A stretch of 64,000 nt of DNA, taken from assembly GCA_949752795.1 (NCBI GenBank), contig OX457061.1, positions 28,896,425-28,960,424 of the forward strand, given 5' to 3'. Shown piece after piece: positions 1-12,340 of this stretch. The stretch is from Hyperoodon ampullatus (taxonomy: Eukaryota > Chordata > Mammalia > Artiodactyla > Ziphiidae). Both the position numbers and the translations under genes were made by a program. The notes below the pieces were generated by a model. That model was not told the DNA's origin. It worked only from the letters and a program-made list of their open reading frames with translations, and made no database searches. The number at the start of each line of letters is the position of its first letter. Within the stretch, counting starts at the first letter, position 1.

Positions 1-1439
1 CCAATTGGATAATGGGAATAATGAATGGTAGGTAGTTGTAAAAGGATAAATTAGTTGTATAAAGATAAGTTCCAGGGCTTTCGTTTGATTGTAGGACAAA
101 GAAAACTAATCTGAACCAGTTTAGGCAATACAAAGAAAAACAGTATTTGGCAGGGGACAGATGAGCTTCAGTGACGGCTAAAATCAGGGGACAATGCAAT
201 CAAGAGTAAATTTGTTTCCCATTTTTCCTATTTCTCTATGCCAATTGAATTCTCTTATCAGAGATGTCTTCATGAGGCTGTAACCATGGCCTTTATACTT
301 TTCTAGTTTTGCCACAGGGAATTAAAAACTTAGTTTCCCTTAGTTCCAATTCTAAAATTCCTTGACCAGGACTCTAAATAGCCTGCTATAGATTACACAA
401 TCATTACTATGGCAAAGGGTTGGGCAGGATACTTGATTCACAACTCTGATTAAAATACATAATTGTGGTTAAGGAAAAAGCAATACCTGCAAATAAGTGT
501 GAAGGGGAGGTAGAGACAGAGTAGACTATCTAATATGTGTGATTTTTCTAAATTTAAAAGTTGAATGTTGATAATTAAAACTTTCCTATAGATATGTGCA
601 AGTCAACAACAATAGTAAACAAAAACAATGAAATAACCATTGAGCCCTTGTATGTACCCCACCCCAGTAAAGGATAACAACAACAAAAAAGGTTAAATAC
701 AAAATATCCATTTAAATAACCCACAGTTGTTGAAAGACTCTCAAGATATCTGCCAATTCCACAATTACTACAGAAAAATTTGGGAAAGGACATAGACAAT
801 ACTACTTCTTAGGTGGAGGAAAATTTTGCAAATTTTACCGTATAAAGAGCAGCTAAAGACTGTATATGGGTTCTATCCCTTACATTGATGGAACAGCTTT
901 TACTAAACAAACACAGCTGCCAATAAAGATCATGAATATTGGATAAGCTAAGTATTTTTTAAATGCTTACACATGTGGTAAGCAGCCTAATATATGAACA
1001 AATAAATGGCTCCTGATCCTTGAAATGAAGACGGCAAACTAGGAGAGCTCCACATTCTAATGATTTCCCCCCTCAGGGTATTTCCCAGTTTACTGAGGCC
1101 CAAGAGGGAATGAATTTCAAGCAGTAAGCAGAGAAGTCTTACTAGGATAAAACAACTGTGCTTGTAGCTCGAGACTGTAAGAGTTACCAGACCCTGAGGG
1201 GGCATTTTCCTAGAAAAAAGGAAACCACAGTGGGGGAGTTCCAAATCAATATACAAGTATACATCACATGCTTGGTTCACTCTGAAACTCATCATTTACT
1301 ACTCTAAGGAAACCCGTGAAAAAAACAGTAAATGGGAGGCTAAAAGTTAGAACGTCTGCAAGAATAAAGCAATGTGGAAGTAATTTAACTGTCTTGCAAA
1401 ATTAAAAAGAATGAGTGAATAGATTTTAATAGAGGATTA
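1..1439. other. No gene recognised; AT-rich non-coding DNA
   Basis: Open frames here are at most about 100 codons, lack any family resemblance and overlap on both strands, as expected by chance. I see no clear repeat family, although old degraded repeats may be present. Recognisable L1 similarity begins near 1440. Confidence 0.6.
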
Positions 1440-2450
1440 AAGACTCTATCTATCAAAAGATCAATGAAACTAAGAGCTGGTTCTCTGAAAGGATAAACAA
1501 AATTGATAAACCTTTAGCCAAACATGTCACACAAAAAAGAAAGAACACTCAAGTAAATAAAATCAGAATTGAAAAAGGAGAAGTTACAACCAACACCACA
1601 TAAATACAAAAGATCATAAGAGATTATTACAAACAAGTATATGCCAATAAAATGAGCAATCTAGAAGAAATGAACAAATTCCTAGAAATGTACAATCTTC
1701 CAAGTATGAACCAGGAAGAAACAGAAAATAACAGACCAATTATCAGTAATAAAATTGAATCAGTAATGAAAACACACCCCCAGCAAACCAAAGTCCAGGA
1801 GCAGACAGCTTCACAGGTGAACTTTACCAAACATTTAAAGAACAGTTAATACCTATCCATCTCAAAATATTCCAGAAAATTACAGAGGAAGGAATGCTTC
1901 TGAATTCATTCTATGAGGCCAAAGACATCAAAAAAAAGAAAATTTCAGGCCAACATCACTGATGAACATAGATGCAAGATCCTCAACAAAATATTAGCAA
2001 CTGGATTCAATCACTCATTAAAAGGATAATATATCATTGTGATGTGGGATTTCTCCCAGGGATGCAAGGATGGTTCAATATCTGCAAATCAATCAATGTG
2101 ATATACCACATTAACAAACTGAAGAATAAAAATCATATAATCATCTCAAAAGATGCAGAACAAAGCTTTTGACAAAATTAAACATCCATCTATGATATAA
2201 TCTCTCAAAAAAGTGGGTATAGAGGGAACGTACATCAACATAATAAAGGCCATATATGACAATGCCACAGGTAACATCATACTCAATGGTGAAAAGCTGA
2301 AAGCATTTTCTCTAAGATCAGAAACAAAACAAGGATGCCCCCTCTCATCATTTTTATTCAATGCAATATTGGAAGTCCTAGCCACAACAATCAGAGAAGA
2401 AAAAGAAATAAAAGGAATTCAAGTTGGAAAGGCAGAATTAAAAGTCACTG

Positions 2451-2582
2451 ATCTCAGGCTATAGGACACCTGGATGCTCAGAGCCTGAGGCTGATGCCAC
2501 CAGGACCACGAGGGGGTGGGGGGAGGGGCTCTGCTCCTGTCTTTCAATAAAGCTGTTGGTATAATTAAAAAGAAAGAAAAAC
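2451..2582 (+). pseudogene. Retroposed 3'-UTR fragment of an unidentified cellular transcript inside L1 ORF2
   Basis: A GC-rich 132-bp block unlike its AT-rich L1 surroundings interrupts the L1 RT coding text exactly where L1 would read straight into its catalytic loop. It ends with a canonical AATAAA at 2546-2551, then about 15 bases, then an A-rich tail (about 2564-2582). The same 8-bp word AGTCACTG lies on both sides (2443-2450 and 2583-2590), as expected for a target-site duplication. Signal, tail and duplication together indicate L1-mediated retroposition of the 3' end of an mRNA. No coding part is left, so the parent gene cannot be named from this alone. Confidence 0.8.
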
Positions 2583-4015
2583 AGTCACTGTTTACAGATG
2601 ATATAATTCTATATAGAGAAAATCCTAAATACACCAAAAATCTACTAGAACTCATCAATGAATTCAGTGAAGTTGCAGGATAGAAAATTAATATACAGAA
2701 ATCTGTTACATTTCTATACACTATCAATCAACTATCAGAAAGAGAAATTAGGAAACAACTCATTTACAATTGCATCAAAAAGAACAAAATACCTAGGAAT
2801 AACTCTAACTAAGGGGGTAATAGACCTGTACTCAGAAAAATATGACACTGATGAAAGAAACTGAGATAACACAAACATATGGAAGGATATACTTTGATCA
2901 TGAATTGGAAGAATTAATATGTTAAAATGGCCACACTAGCCAAGGCAATCTACAGATTCAATGCAATGCCTATGACAATACCAATGTTATTTTTCACAGA
3001 AATAGAACAAATAATTATAAAATTTGTATGGAAACACAGAAGATCCCGAATAACCAAAACAATCTTAAGAAAGAAGAACAAAGCTCGAGATATCACACTC
3101 CATGATTTCAAACCATACTACAAAGCTACAGTAATCAAAACAATATGGTCCTGGTTCAAAAACAGACACATAGATCAATGGAACAGAATAGATGGCTCAG
3201 AAATGAATCCATACTTATATGGTCAATTAATCTACAACAAAGCATACAAGAATATACAGTGGGAAATAGACAGCCTCTTCAATATATGGTGCTGGGAAAA
3301 CTGGATAGCTACATGCAAAAGAACAAAGTTAGACTACTTGCTCACACCATAAACAGCAATAAACTCAAAAGAGTTAAAGACTTAAATGTAAGACCTGAAA
3401 CCATAAAAGTCCTGGAAGAAAACATAGACAGTATGTTTTTTGACACTGGTCTTAGCAATTTTTTCTGGATCTGTCTCCTCCCGCAAGGGAAACAAAAGCA
3501 AAAGTAAACAAATGGACTACATCAAACTAAAAAGCTTTGCACGTTGAAGGAAACTATCTACAAAATGAAAAGGCAGCATACTAAATGGGAGAAGATCTTT
3601 TCAAATATATATCTGTTAAGGGAGTAATATCAAGATACACAAAGAAATCATATAACATCATATAACTCAACAGGAAAAAGCAAATAACCTGATTAAAAAT
3701 AGGGCAGAGGACCAGGAATGGACATTTTTTTCAAAGAAGACACACTGATGGTCAGCAGGCACATAAAAAGATGCTCAGCATCTCTAATCATCACAGAGAT
3801 TCAAGTCAATCCAAAATGGGATATCACCTCATACCTGTCAGAATGGATATTATCAAAAAGACAACAAATAACAAGTGTTGGTGAGGATGTGGACAAAAGG
3901 GAGCCCTCCTGCACTGCTAGTGGGAATGTAAATTGGGAGTTACTATGGAAAGCAATATGCAGATTCCACGAACAAAAATATAACTACCAGTTGATCCAGC
4001 AATTCCACTCCTAGG

Positions 4016-4646
4016 TTTTTTTTTTTTTTTTTACAACTTAATTGGAGTATAATTGCTTCACAATGGTTTATTAGTTTCTGCTTTATAACAAAGTGAATCA
4101 GTTATACATATACATCTGTTCCCATATCCCTTCCCTCTTGCGTCTCCCTCCCTCCCACCCTACCTATCCCACCCCTCCAGGCGGTCACAAAGCACCAAGC
4201 TTATCTCCCTGTGCTATGCAGCTGCTTCCCACTAGCTATCTACCTTACGTTTGGTAGTGTTTATATGTCCTTGCCTCTCTCTCGCTTTGTCACAGCTTAC
4301 CCTTCCCCCTCCCCATATCCTCAAGTCCATTCTCAAGTAGGTCTGTGTCTTTATTCCTGTTTTACCCCTAGGTTCTTCATGACATTTTTTTTTCTTAAAT
4401 TCCATATATATATGTGTTAGCATATGGTATTTGTCTTTCTCTTTCTGACTTATTTCACTCTGTATGACAGACTCTAGGTCTATCCACCTCATTACAAATA
4501 GCTCAGTTTCGTTTCTTTTTATGGCTGAGTAATATTCCATTGTATATATGTGCCACATCTTCCTTATCCATTCATCGGATGATCGACATTTAGGTTGTTT
4601 CCATCTCCGGGTTATTGTAAATAGAGCTGCAATGAACATTTTGGTA
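4016..4646 (-). mobile_element. L1 3' end (5'-truncated) inserted antisense into an older L1
   Basis: The block starts with a T-run (4016-4032), the A-tail in reverse. It then continues as the reverse complement of an artiodactyl-type L1 3' UTR and ORF2 C-terminus. The minus-strand frame 4232-4639 (135 codons) encodes L1 ORF2 C-terminal text, including [20 protein letters not shown]. The target-site duplication CCACTCCTAGG is perfect: 4005-4015 and 4647-4657. Removing the insert rejoins the host L1 text. The protein closely resembles the C-terminus of the 39.8-41.3 kb L1, so it belongs to the same or a close subfamily. Confidence 0.93.
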
Positions 4647-4800
4647 CCACTCCTAGGTATTTATCCAAAGAAAAGAAAAACACAATTTCCAAAAGGATAT
4701 ATACACCCATATGTTCATTGCAGCATTATTTACAATAGCCAAGACAGAAAAAAGTGACCTAAGTGCCCATCAATAGATGAATGGATAAAGTAGATACGGT

Positions 4801-4802
4801 AT

Positions 4803-4838
<36 letters not shown>
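4801..4838. repeat. (TG)n microsatellite
   Basis: An almost pure TG run of about 17 units within the old L1 3' region. Confidence 0.95.
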
Positions 4839-4841
<3 letters not shown>

Positions 4842-5745
4842 CAATGGAATATTACTCAGCCAAAAAACAAAAACAAAAACAAAACTAAACCTTGCCACTT
4901 GCGACAACATGGATGGACCTAGAGAGTATTAACTCTAAGCAAAAGAAGTGAGACAGAGAAAGACAAATACCATATGATCTCACTTAAATGTGGAATATAA
5001 AACACAGAACAAACAGATAAAAATAAAACAGAAACACAGTCATAGATAAAGAGAACATGAGAACAAACAGGTGGTTGCTAGAGGGGAGTGGTCGGCCAGA
5101 AAAGAGACATAGGTGAGGGAGATTAAGAAATACAAATTTCCAGTTAGAAAATACATGAGTCAAGGGTATGAAATATACAGTATGGGGAATATAGTCAATA
5201 ACAATGTAATATCTTTGTATGGTGACAGATGGTAACTAGACTTATGGTAGTGATCATTTTGTAATGTATAGAAATATTGAATCACTATGTTGTGTACCAG
5301 GAAACCAACACAGTGTTGTAGGCCAATTATACTTCAAAAACAAACAAACAAACTCATAGAAAAAGAGATCAGATTTGTGGTTACTAGAGATGGGGGAAGA
5401 GGGAGAAGAATTGGATGAAGGTGGTCAAAAAGTAGAAGCTTCCAGTTATAAAATAAAGAAGCACTAGAGATGTAAAGTACAACATGATTAATATAATTAA
5501 CACTGCTGTATGTTACACATAAAAATTGTTAAGGGAGCAAATCCTAAGAAGTCTGATCATCAGGAAAAAAGAATTCTTTTCCTTTATTTTGTATCTATAT
5601 GAGACGATGTATATTAACTAAACTTACTGTGGTATTCATTTCATGATGTATGTAAGTCAAAACATTATGCTGTATACCTTAAACTTATTCAGTGCTGTAT
5701 TCCAATTAGATCTCAATAAAACTGGAGGAAAAATAACAAAATAAA

Positions 5746-6015
5746 ATATGCAAAGGGGAGAAAAAAATCTATAAACCTAGAACTCCATACCCAATTAAAA
5801 ATAACTTTTATAAATAAGGGCAAATACTTTTCAAACACAAGAAGCTAGAATTTATTGCCATAAGACATCTCTACAAGAAATTTTTTTTTAAACTTCTTCA
5901 GATAGAAGAAAACTAAAAATTGATTAAAATTTGCATGTACACAAAGGAATAAAAATTATCAGAAATGATAATAGTTTTTAGTTACTATTAGGTATGATTT
6001 TTCTTATTACTTTTT
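5746..6015 (+). mobile_element. Possible diverged L1-related fragment
   Basis: The text 'aactccataccca...', 'gccataagacatctctacaagaaa' and 'cttcttcagatagaagaaaac' (split) resembles a diverged stretch common in old L1/HAL1-type elements. No terminal structure can be seen. The similarity is from memory and is weak. Confidence 0.4.
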
Positions 6016-6030
6016 AAAAAGATAACGACA

Positions 6031-6260
6031 GGGCTTCCCTGGTGGCACAGTGGTTGAGAGTCCACCTGCCGATGCAGGGGACATGGGTTCGTGCCCCGGT
6101 CCGGGAGGATCCCACATGCTGTGGAGCGGCTGGGCCCATGAGCCATGGCCGCTGAGCCTGCGCGTCCGGAGCCTGTGCTCCACAACGGGAGAGGCCACAA
6201 CAGTGAGAGGCCCGTGTACCGCAAAAAAATAATAATAAATAAATAAATAAATAAATAAAT
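6031..6260 (+). mobile_element. CHR-type tRNA-derived SINE (short form)
   Basis: It begins GGGCTTCCCTGGTGGC and has the tRNA-like B-box region (GGGTTCGTGCC). It then runs through the conserved CHR body to an A-rich tail that has become an (AATA)n run. Target-site duplications are AAAAAGATAACGACA (6016-6030) and the same with one change (6261-6275). Confidence 0.95.
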
Positions 6261-6324
6261 AAAAAGATAATGACAATATGTTGTGGGGTTTATAATATAT
6301 GTAGAGATAAAATATTGCAGCATA

Positions 6325-6830
6325 TATAGGTCAATGGAACAGAATAGTCTAGAAATTAAATCACATATACAACATATACAGTCAATTGATTTCTCACAAG
6401 TGTTTCAACACAATTCAATGAGGAATAGAAACTCTTCAACAAAAGGTGGTAGAATAAAATAACTTTGACCCCTACTCCATATCATATATGAAAACTGAAT
6501 CATAGATATAAATATAAATGCTCAAACTATAAAGCTTCTGGAATATTTTCATGATCATGAGATAGGTGAAGATTTCCTACATAGAATAAAAAAATTCTTA
6601 ATTGTTAAAGAAAAAATAATAAATTAGACTTCCTGGAAAGTATAACTTCTGGTCAGTGAGAAACACTGCATAAGAAAATGAAAATGCAAGTTTTACAGAT
6701 GTTAAAATAATTGCTATTTATAGAAAGCTTTATCTAGAATATCTAGTAATCTTCTATATGTGAGTAATAAAAAGTTAACCCAATTAAATATGGGCTAAGA
6801 CTTAGACCTTTCACAAAAGAGGGGAAACTA
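6325..6830 (+). mobile_element. Diverged L1 ORF2 fragment
   Basis: The stretch starts with 'aggtcaatggaacagaatag', typical of L1 ORF2 downstream of RT. It continues with degraded matches to the following L1 region, including the part before the C-terminal cysteine motif. There are many stops and indels. It may be the continuation of a neighbouring L1 interrupted by the SINE at 6031-6260. Confidence 0.6.
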
Positions 6831-7299
6831 TCCTTTATTTAATGATAAGCCCTATGATAAAGCCATGGAAAATGTCTTTGGAGTTAAACATTGGCTTGTT
6901 ATTTTCATTTCTCTACCTTTATTTTTAGTATGACATTTTATTTTTCAAGTAATAGTCTATGACCACTAAACACCACCCACCTCCACACACACACAGAAAC
7001 ATGAACAACTGGAAGCCTAGAGAGTTCAAATAAGCTATTTTGAGCTTTATGTAACTCCAGTTAAAGCTGCAGTAATTTAAGCTTTATTTAACTCCAGTTT
7101 AAGTTGTATTTTCATTTTACACACTTGATAATGGTTTTATAATACGCTTTTGGTGGGGATGAGGTAGATAGTCCATGACAACCTTTCCTGAATAAGTAAA
7201 TATTTTAAGATAAATAATAGATTTAGAAGATTCAAGTACTGGTTCAGAAACATATTCGTTTTTTATTTTGTATCCTCTTAAAGCTCTTGAGCCTCATCA

Positions 7300-7425
7300 G
7301 CAATAGTGGAATGATTATGATAAAATCTGCATTTGGGGCCGCTGTGAATCTTAAATGAGATGAGGTGTGTGGAATAGAGGGTGCCTAGTATGTAGTGACT
7401 GTTCAATCGACATGAGATGCTTTCC
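7300..7425 (+). mobile_element. MIR SINE, 3' half
   Basis: The pattern 'cttaaatgagatgagg...gtgcctagtatgtagtgactg' matches the MIR 3' consensus style (AAATGAG..., GTGCCTGGCACATAGTAGG). It is old and diverged. Confidence 0.6.
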
Positions 7426-8074
7426 CTTAAGCCTTAGTCAGATTTTAGTCATCATAACTAGGCTCCTAGTAAAACTTGAGGATAAATTTAATGAGATCAG
7501 ATTCTTATAAATGACAAGTAAAATTGTAAAGTCCTATGAAGTGTAAAGCAGTATTCTTATTCTTATCATATCAAACATTGTTAAATTCAATAAGGTGTTA
7601 ATCATAGTGTTAATATGCACAGTGTGTTTCTGATGCTTTACTTTCAGAGACTGTTCAGTAGGGAATCACAATCATTTGGAATACTTTCCTTTTAATTAAC
7701 TCATATGTTGCTTGAAAACATTTGCTTCTCTTTAGACATTACTGTTAATTCCTGACACTGTTGTCTAAGCTAATACCATTTTTTACAAGTTCTCAGAGCA
7801 ATCCCTCTTCTCTCTCCTTCTTTTCCTGGTTATCCTTTTATGCTTTTATCTCTATTTTAGATTATGGCAGGAATGTTCCCAGAATAGTACTAGGCATTTA
7901 TAAGTTCTTATAAATTTACATGAGGTTCAAAAATCTTCTGACAGGTATACTGAGAAATACACTAGTTAGAAGCACAGAATACTGAATGTAGAATAAAATT
8001 TAGATATACATTGTCTACTTTATCTATTTACCATTAATTAAAATGATTCCTAATAGCTTTATGTTGGAAACAGT

Positions 8075-8262
8075 CTGGCATAATGGACGTATCTGCACAT
8101 CAAACTCTGGCTCTACTATCTCTGCTGTGTAAACCTGGGCCGGTTACTTAACCATTTTTAAGCTTCATTTTCCTCAGTATCAAAATACTAATAAAAATAT
8201 AGTCACCATACTGTTGGTGTAAGGATTAAATGAGGTCATATATAAAGGTAGCTGACATATCA
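8075..8262 (+). mobile_element. MIR SINE
   Basis: Classic MIR order is visible: 'ctctggctctactatctctg', 'gtgtaaacctgggcc.gttacttaacc', 'cttcattttcctcagtatc' and 'gtaaggattaaatgagg'. It is diverged from consensus by many point changes, as normal for this mammal-wide family. Confidence 0.85.
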
Positions 8263-8309
8263 AACAAGAGGCAAAATTCATTAATGACAGTATATATTAT
8301 TTAGCTAGT

Positions 8310-8460
8310 ATTACAAAGCACTTTCACATATATCATCTCACATATGATAATCTCTCTATCTGATAGAAAGGATAGCATAAATCTCATTTTATAGGTAAAA
8401 TCTCTTGTTAGTAAGTAATGAGGCCAGGGCAGGAACTAGAATCTACATTGCCTACCTTCT
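8310..8460 (+). mobile_element. MIR-family remnant
   Basis: Text of the form 'acaaagcactttcacatatatcatctca', then 'cattttataggtaaaat' and 'aggccagggcaggaactaga' (quoted in parts) follows the MIR/MIRb layout. Confidence 0.6.
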
Positions 8461-9326
8461 AATTCTTTTTGTACTTTAAGTATTCAGTCAAATGTCTTTT
8501 GACTCATTTGCCTGACACAGCAGCATATTCTGCAGATATTGAGACAGCTCATCTAGGACAAGTTTTTCCCTTATTTTTTAAGCCAAATGCTCATGACTAT
8601 TCCTTTTATTTGGCCTTTCAATGTCTCCGAAAGAGTTTCTCTTAACCCAGAGGCTGGCACAAAGGCAAGAGTTAAGGTTGACTAAGTAAGTCCTTTCATA
8701 TGTCCCTATTACTTATTTAAACCAAGATATTGGAGTAGCTTTCAAAATATTTTGAAAAAAATATCATTTGAAGCTAATTATTAATAAAAAAGAATTATGA
8801 TGGAATTAATCCAGCAACAAACATTTAATAAGGATATATATGAATATTTTTCTAAATAGTACATTCATTAGGAAAACAAGTTTGATTTGTTGAAGGCATC
8901 ATAAAATCAATATAACAATTTCTCTGACCAAACCTTTATGGATGGTATAATTTTAGACTCTATTTATTATAAATACTCTTGTAAAAAACTTCCAGCCAAA
9001 TTTCCAATTACATTTCAAAACAGGACTCTATCCATAGTTAATGCAATTTTGGCTATGCCATGTTTTCAGGTAACTCTGAAACAGGAAAGCACAAGACATT
9101 TGCCAGCAGAGTTCGTTTTCATGAGACTGCATAACATCTTTGCTGACCAAACACGTTCCAATAATTTGTGCCTGCAAGGTGTTTTTAATGTCTTCCCCAT
9201 ACTGTATCAGTATGTAGCTGAGAAAATGCTTTTCTGTATGAAAAGTGGTACAAATCCTACTCTCAGTTATACATACACTGAATACCCAGTACATAAGCAC
9301 ATATTACATTCCATGTTTAAGTTAAT
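8461..9326. other. No gene recognised
   Basis: A 141-codon plus-strand frame starts at 8938, but its last residues run into the SINE at 9337 and it resembles no family I know. Its composition is that of the surrounding AT-rich DNA, so I treat it as chance. Confidence 0.6.
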
Positions 9327-9336
9327 AAGAAATCAA

Positions 9337-9547
9337 GGGCTTCCCTGGTGGCGCAGTGGTTGAGAGTCCGCCTGCCGATGCAGGGGACACGGGTTCGTGC
9401 CCTGGTCTGGGAAGATCCCACATGCTGCAGAGCAGCTGGGCCTGTGAGCCATGGCCGCTGGGCCTGCGCGTCCGGAGCCTGTGCTCCGCAGCGGGAGAGG
9501 CCACAACAGTGAGAGGCCCACGTACCACAAAAAAAAAAAAAAAAAAA
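9337..9547 (+). mobile_element. CHR-type SINE (short form)
   Basis: GGGCTTCCCTGGTGGCGCAG head, intact body and pure A-tail. The target-site duplication AAGAAATCAA is perfect (9327-9336 and 9548-9557). Low divergence and the long pure tail suggest a young insertion. Confidence 0.96.
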
Positions 9548-9767
9548 AAGAAATCAAATACTGACAATCTCCAGGGAAACTCAAGACACTATTCATACCG
9601 GACACTCAACTGTAGTTACAGTAGATAGTCATCCATTTGTAAACATCAAAGAGTTCACATCTCAAAGCAGCATACATTTATTGTTACATAAAGAGTAAGT
9701 TAAGACTTGATACATGGTGGGTAAACTAAAAGGCAGTGCCAAAATTCATATTGTTAAAAGACTTGAG

Positions 9768-9888
9768 GGGAATTCCCTGGCAGTCCAGTGGTTAGGACTC
9801 TGTACTTTCACTGCCAAGGGCCTGGGTTCAATCCCTGGTCTTGGTCTCCTGGTTGAGGAACTAAGATCCCACAAGCCATGCAGTGCAG

Positions 9889-9926
<38 letters not shown>

Positions 9927-9940
9927 CTAACTATGAATAG
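9768..9940 (+). mobile_element. Older CHR-2-like SINE with short body
   Basis: The head 'GAATTCCCTGGCAGTCCAGT' and 'GGGTTCAATCCCTGGTC' show tRNA-derived A and B boxes. The element lacks the longer CHR body and ends in a tail of A runs and AAAAG units. Imperfect target-site duplications are AAAAGACTTGAG near 9756-9767 and AAAGATACTTGAG near 9941-9953. Confidence 0.85.
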
Positions 9941-10141
9941 AAAGATACTTGAGCATAGCTAATTTCCCTAATCTCCCTTAAATATAATTGATATGCCAAT
10001 ACTATTATTTAAAGTATTTATGCATATCATAAAATTTGTGTTATCACTAGAAATATGCAAAAGTGGTCTCTCAAAATATGTCAAAATTAACATGTCACTG
10101 TGATTGACATAGGTAAGATTGTAGGGGAGGCCAAGATAATG

Positions 10142-10142
<1 letters not shown>

Positions 10143-10173
<31 letters not shown>
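10143..10173. repeat. (TG)n microsatellite
   Basis: Pure TG run of about 15 units. Confidence 0.95.
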
Positions 10174-10175
<2 letters not shown>

Positions 10176-10513
10176 TTTAATATAAATTGTTTCATATATT
10201 GTTATACAAAAATAAATATGTATTTATTTATTATAAATGCATGTAATGCATGTATTTTGTTTATCAATGATATAAGCTTATCTATTAATTTATGTACGAA
10301 TATACATCATCTAAATAATGTGAAGATGCAACATGAATGATACATGTTATATGAGTGACGCATGAATAACATGCTCAATTGAAAAGTATAAACTACCCAT
10401 GTATACACAAAGTTGTATAATAAAATAATGAACGGTAAACACTGGAGGTGATTCAAATAGAACTGTCCAATCTAACTTGAAAGACAAACTATGTAACAGG
10501 AAAATAAACAAAT

Positions 10514-10549
<36 letters not shown>
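10514..10549. repeat. (GA)n microsatellite
   Basis: GA run with one interruption, followed by a GAAA/GATA-rich stretch to about 10570. Confidence 0.95.
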
Positions 10550-10719
10550 TAGGAAGAAAGAAAGATAGATAAAGCTCCTAGAAGGATACCAACCAAACTT
10601 GAAGTAAAGAGAAAGATATTTGGGAAAAACTAAAATGGAATAAGGGCCAGATATGAATTAAATTACAATAATTACAGAATTTTGCTAAGGAATACTAACC
10701 AAAAAGATTCCATATCCTG

Positions 10720-12340
10720 TAGCTTGAAGGATTAATTCCACTGAACGTGTAAGAAAGAAAATTTAATATAAAACCTTCAAGCTTACAGAAGATAATGTAA
10801 AATTTTCCAAAAATGTTTTATGAAGCCAGAATTAACCTGACTTAAACATTTTAGAGTTAAAAAACAAAAGTGACCTTCTAATTTTATTTGTGAATTCATA
10901 TTTTTTAAAGCCAACATATAATTATTAGCAAAATATGCCTATTACATAGCACTATCTGTATGGCAAACTGTGATTTGAATTATGAAAAAGATAATAGTAG
11001 GCAACAGAGGTCACAGAAATGAAAGTAAACAGTCGAAGTAGACATATAATCATCGAAAAATTGACTGGCAGATCGTTTCTGAAAATAAAGAAAATTCTGA
11101 TTGTGAATTTGAAATCTTTTAGAGAGTGTTATGCACAACTTTTGTTGGCAATGTTTTGAGTAAATGAAAATAAAATCTGTATTTCTTGCTCAGACTCTCG
11201 TAGGAAGAAGAGAAAAGAGCAGCCACAGAAGTTAAGAATACTGCTTAGGAGCCAGAAAACAATGAAATATACTAGAGTATGGACCAACTTCTGAGTGGAA
11301 ATAAAACATGGACTTTTTTAACTCAAATACTCATGATAAAGGAGGTAAATCTTGAAAAAGTGAGGAAGGCTATATTGTCTATTACGTGAAGAGGAGCCAT
11401 ATAAAAAAAGATATCAAAGGATGGTTCAGCAATATGAAAAATTCTATTAAGGTAACATTCCATGTTAATAAGGTAAATTCAAAAATACATGATCTGAAAA
11501 GTCTTAATTTATTTCAGAGTGATTATTTAAAATCAAAACCTCTCAGTGAAACACAGCATTCCATTTAAATGTGTTCACTATCATCACTGCAATTCATAAC
11601 TATGGATTTTATACAATATAATAAATCATGAAGAGGAAATAAGACCTATAACTTAAAAAAAGAAATGGCAAAAACATTTATGATTTGAAGATGACATGAC
11701 TATCTACTTGAAACCTGGGAGAATCCACTGAAAACAATTATGCTATCTAACATGAAAGTAAAATGGGTAGTTATAAAACAAATATATGAAAAGTATAGTT
11801 TCCCTATATATCTAAATTATCCTGAAAAAAATGCAATAGAAAGCAAGACCTAATTCATAAAAACAATAATTGTAATGAACAATATCATAAAAACAAACGA
11901 CTAGCTAGAATCACCAATATAAAGGAAGCTAAACAAATTTTTTTAGAGACACAAAATAGGACCTGATTGACTCCCTAACAGGAAACCCAAAATTAGTAAG
12001 ATGTTAATTCTATGCAAATTAATATAATATATAAATAAATACAATTCTAATATAATAATAAGTACTTATTTTATGAAACTTTAAAATAGTTTTATATTCA
12101 GCAGGAAGAATAAAACTTTGAATAGAATAACTTTTTACAAAAAAGTGAAATCAAAAGATACTTGTTCCCCGATGTACTAAAATATGACAAAGATATAGTA
12201 ATTACAATGTTATAGTTCTGGCATAGAGACTAGTAGGGCAAGCAATGGAAAAGAATTGTGAGCCAGAAAGTTATAGACATATATATGAAAATTTTCTTGA
12301 TATTTAGATTTCAAATCAGCAGGTAGAGAAAAGGATTTTT
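10720..12340 (+). mobile_element. Highly diverged L1 ORF2 fragment
   Basis: The order of recognisable blocks follows L1 ORF2: 'aaaattttccaaaaatg...atgaagccagaatta' (about 10800-10850), 'ggatggttcagcaatatgaa' (about 11420) and 'gaagatgacatgactatcta' at the RT catalytic region (about 11690). The last block is 'acaaagatatagtaattaca', then 'agttctggcatagag' (about 12190-12230). Frames are destroyed. Assignment rests on block order rather than on any intact motif. Confidence 0.65.

Larger units (their letters stand above)
1440..5745 (+). mobile_element. Old L1 LINE, ORF2 reverse transcriptase region to 3' end, with two later insertions
   Basis: The sequence reads as a decayed L1 ORF2 beginning between the endonuclease and reverse transcriptase domains. 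Recognisable blocks are the stretch leading into RT (about 1650-1850), the RT motif [13 protein letters not shown] (about 2325-2363), and the catalytic loop near 2590-2610, which reads FTDD instead of the usual FADD. After these come the downstream ORF2 region (about 2900-3350) and 3' UTR text ending in A-rich sequence near 5340, with a second L1-like 3' end to about 5745. Stops and frameshifts occur throughout, so it cannot be active. It is interrupted at 2451-2582 by a retroposed 3'-UTR fragment and at 4016-4646 by a younger antisense L1. It may be two L1 remnants end to end rather than one copy. Confidence 0.85.

Noticed and set aside
8938..9363. 141-codon open frame on the plus strand
   Set aside because: No family resemblance or splice context, and its end runs into a CHR SINE. 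Composition matches the AT-rich surroundings. A chance frame is more likely than a gene.
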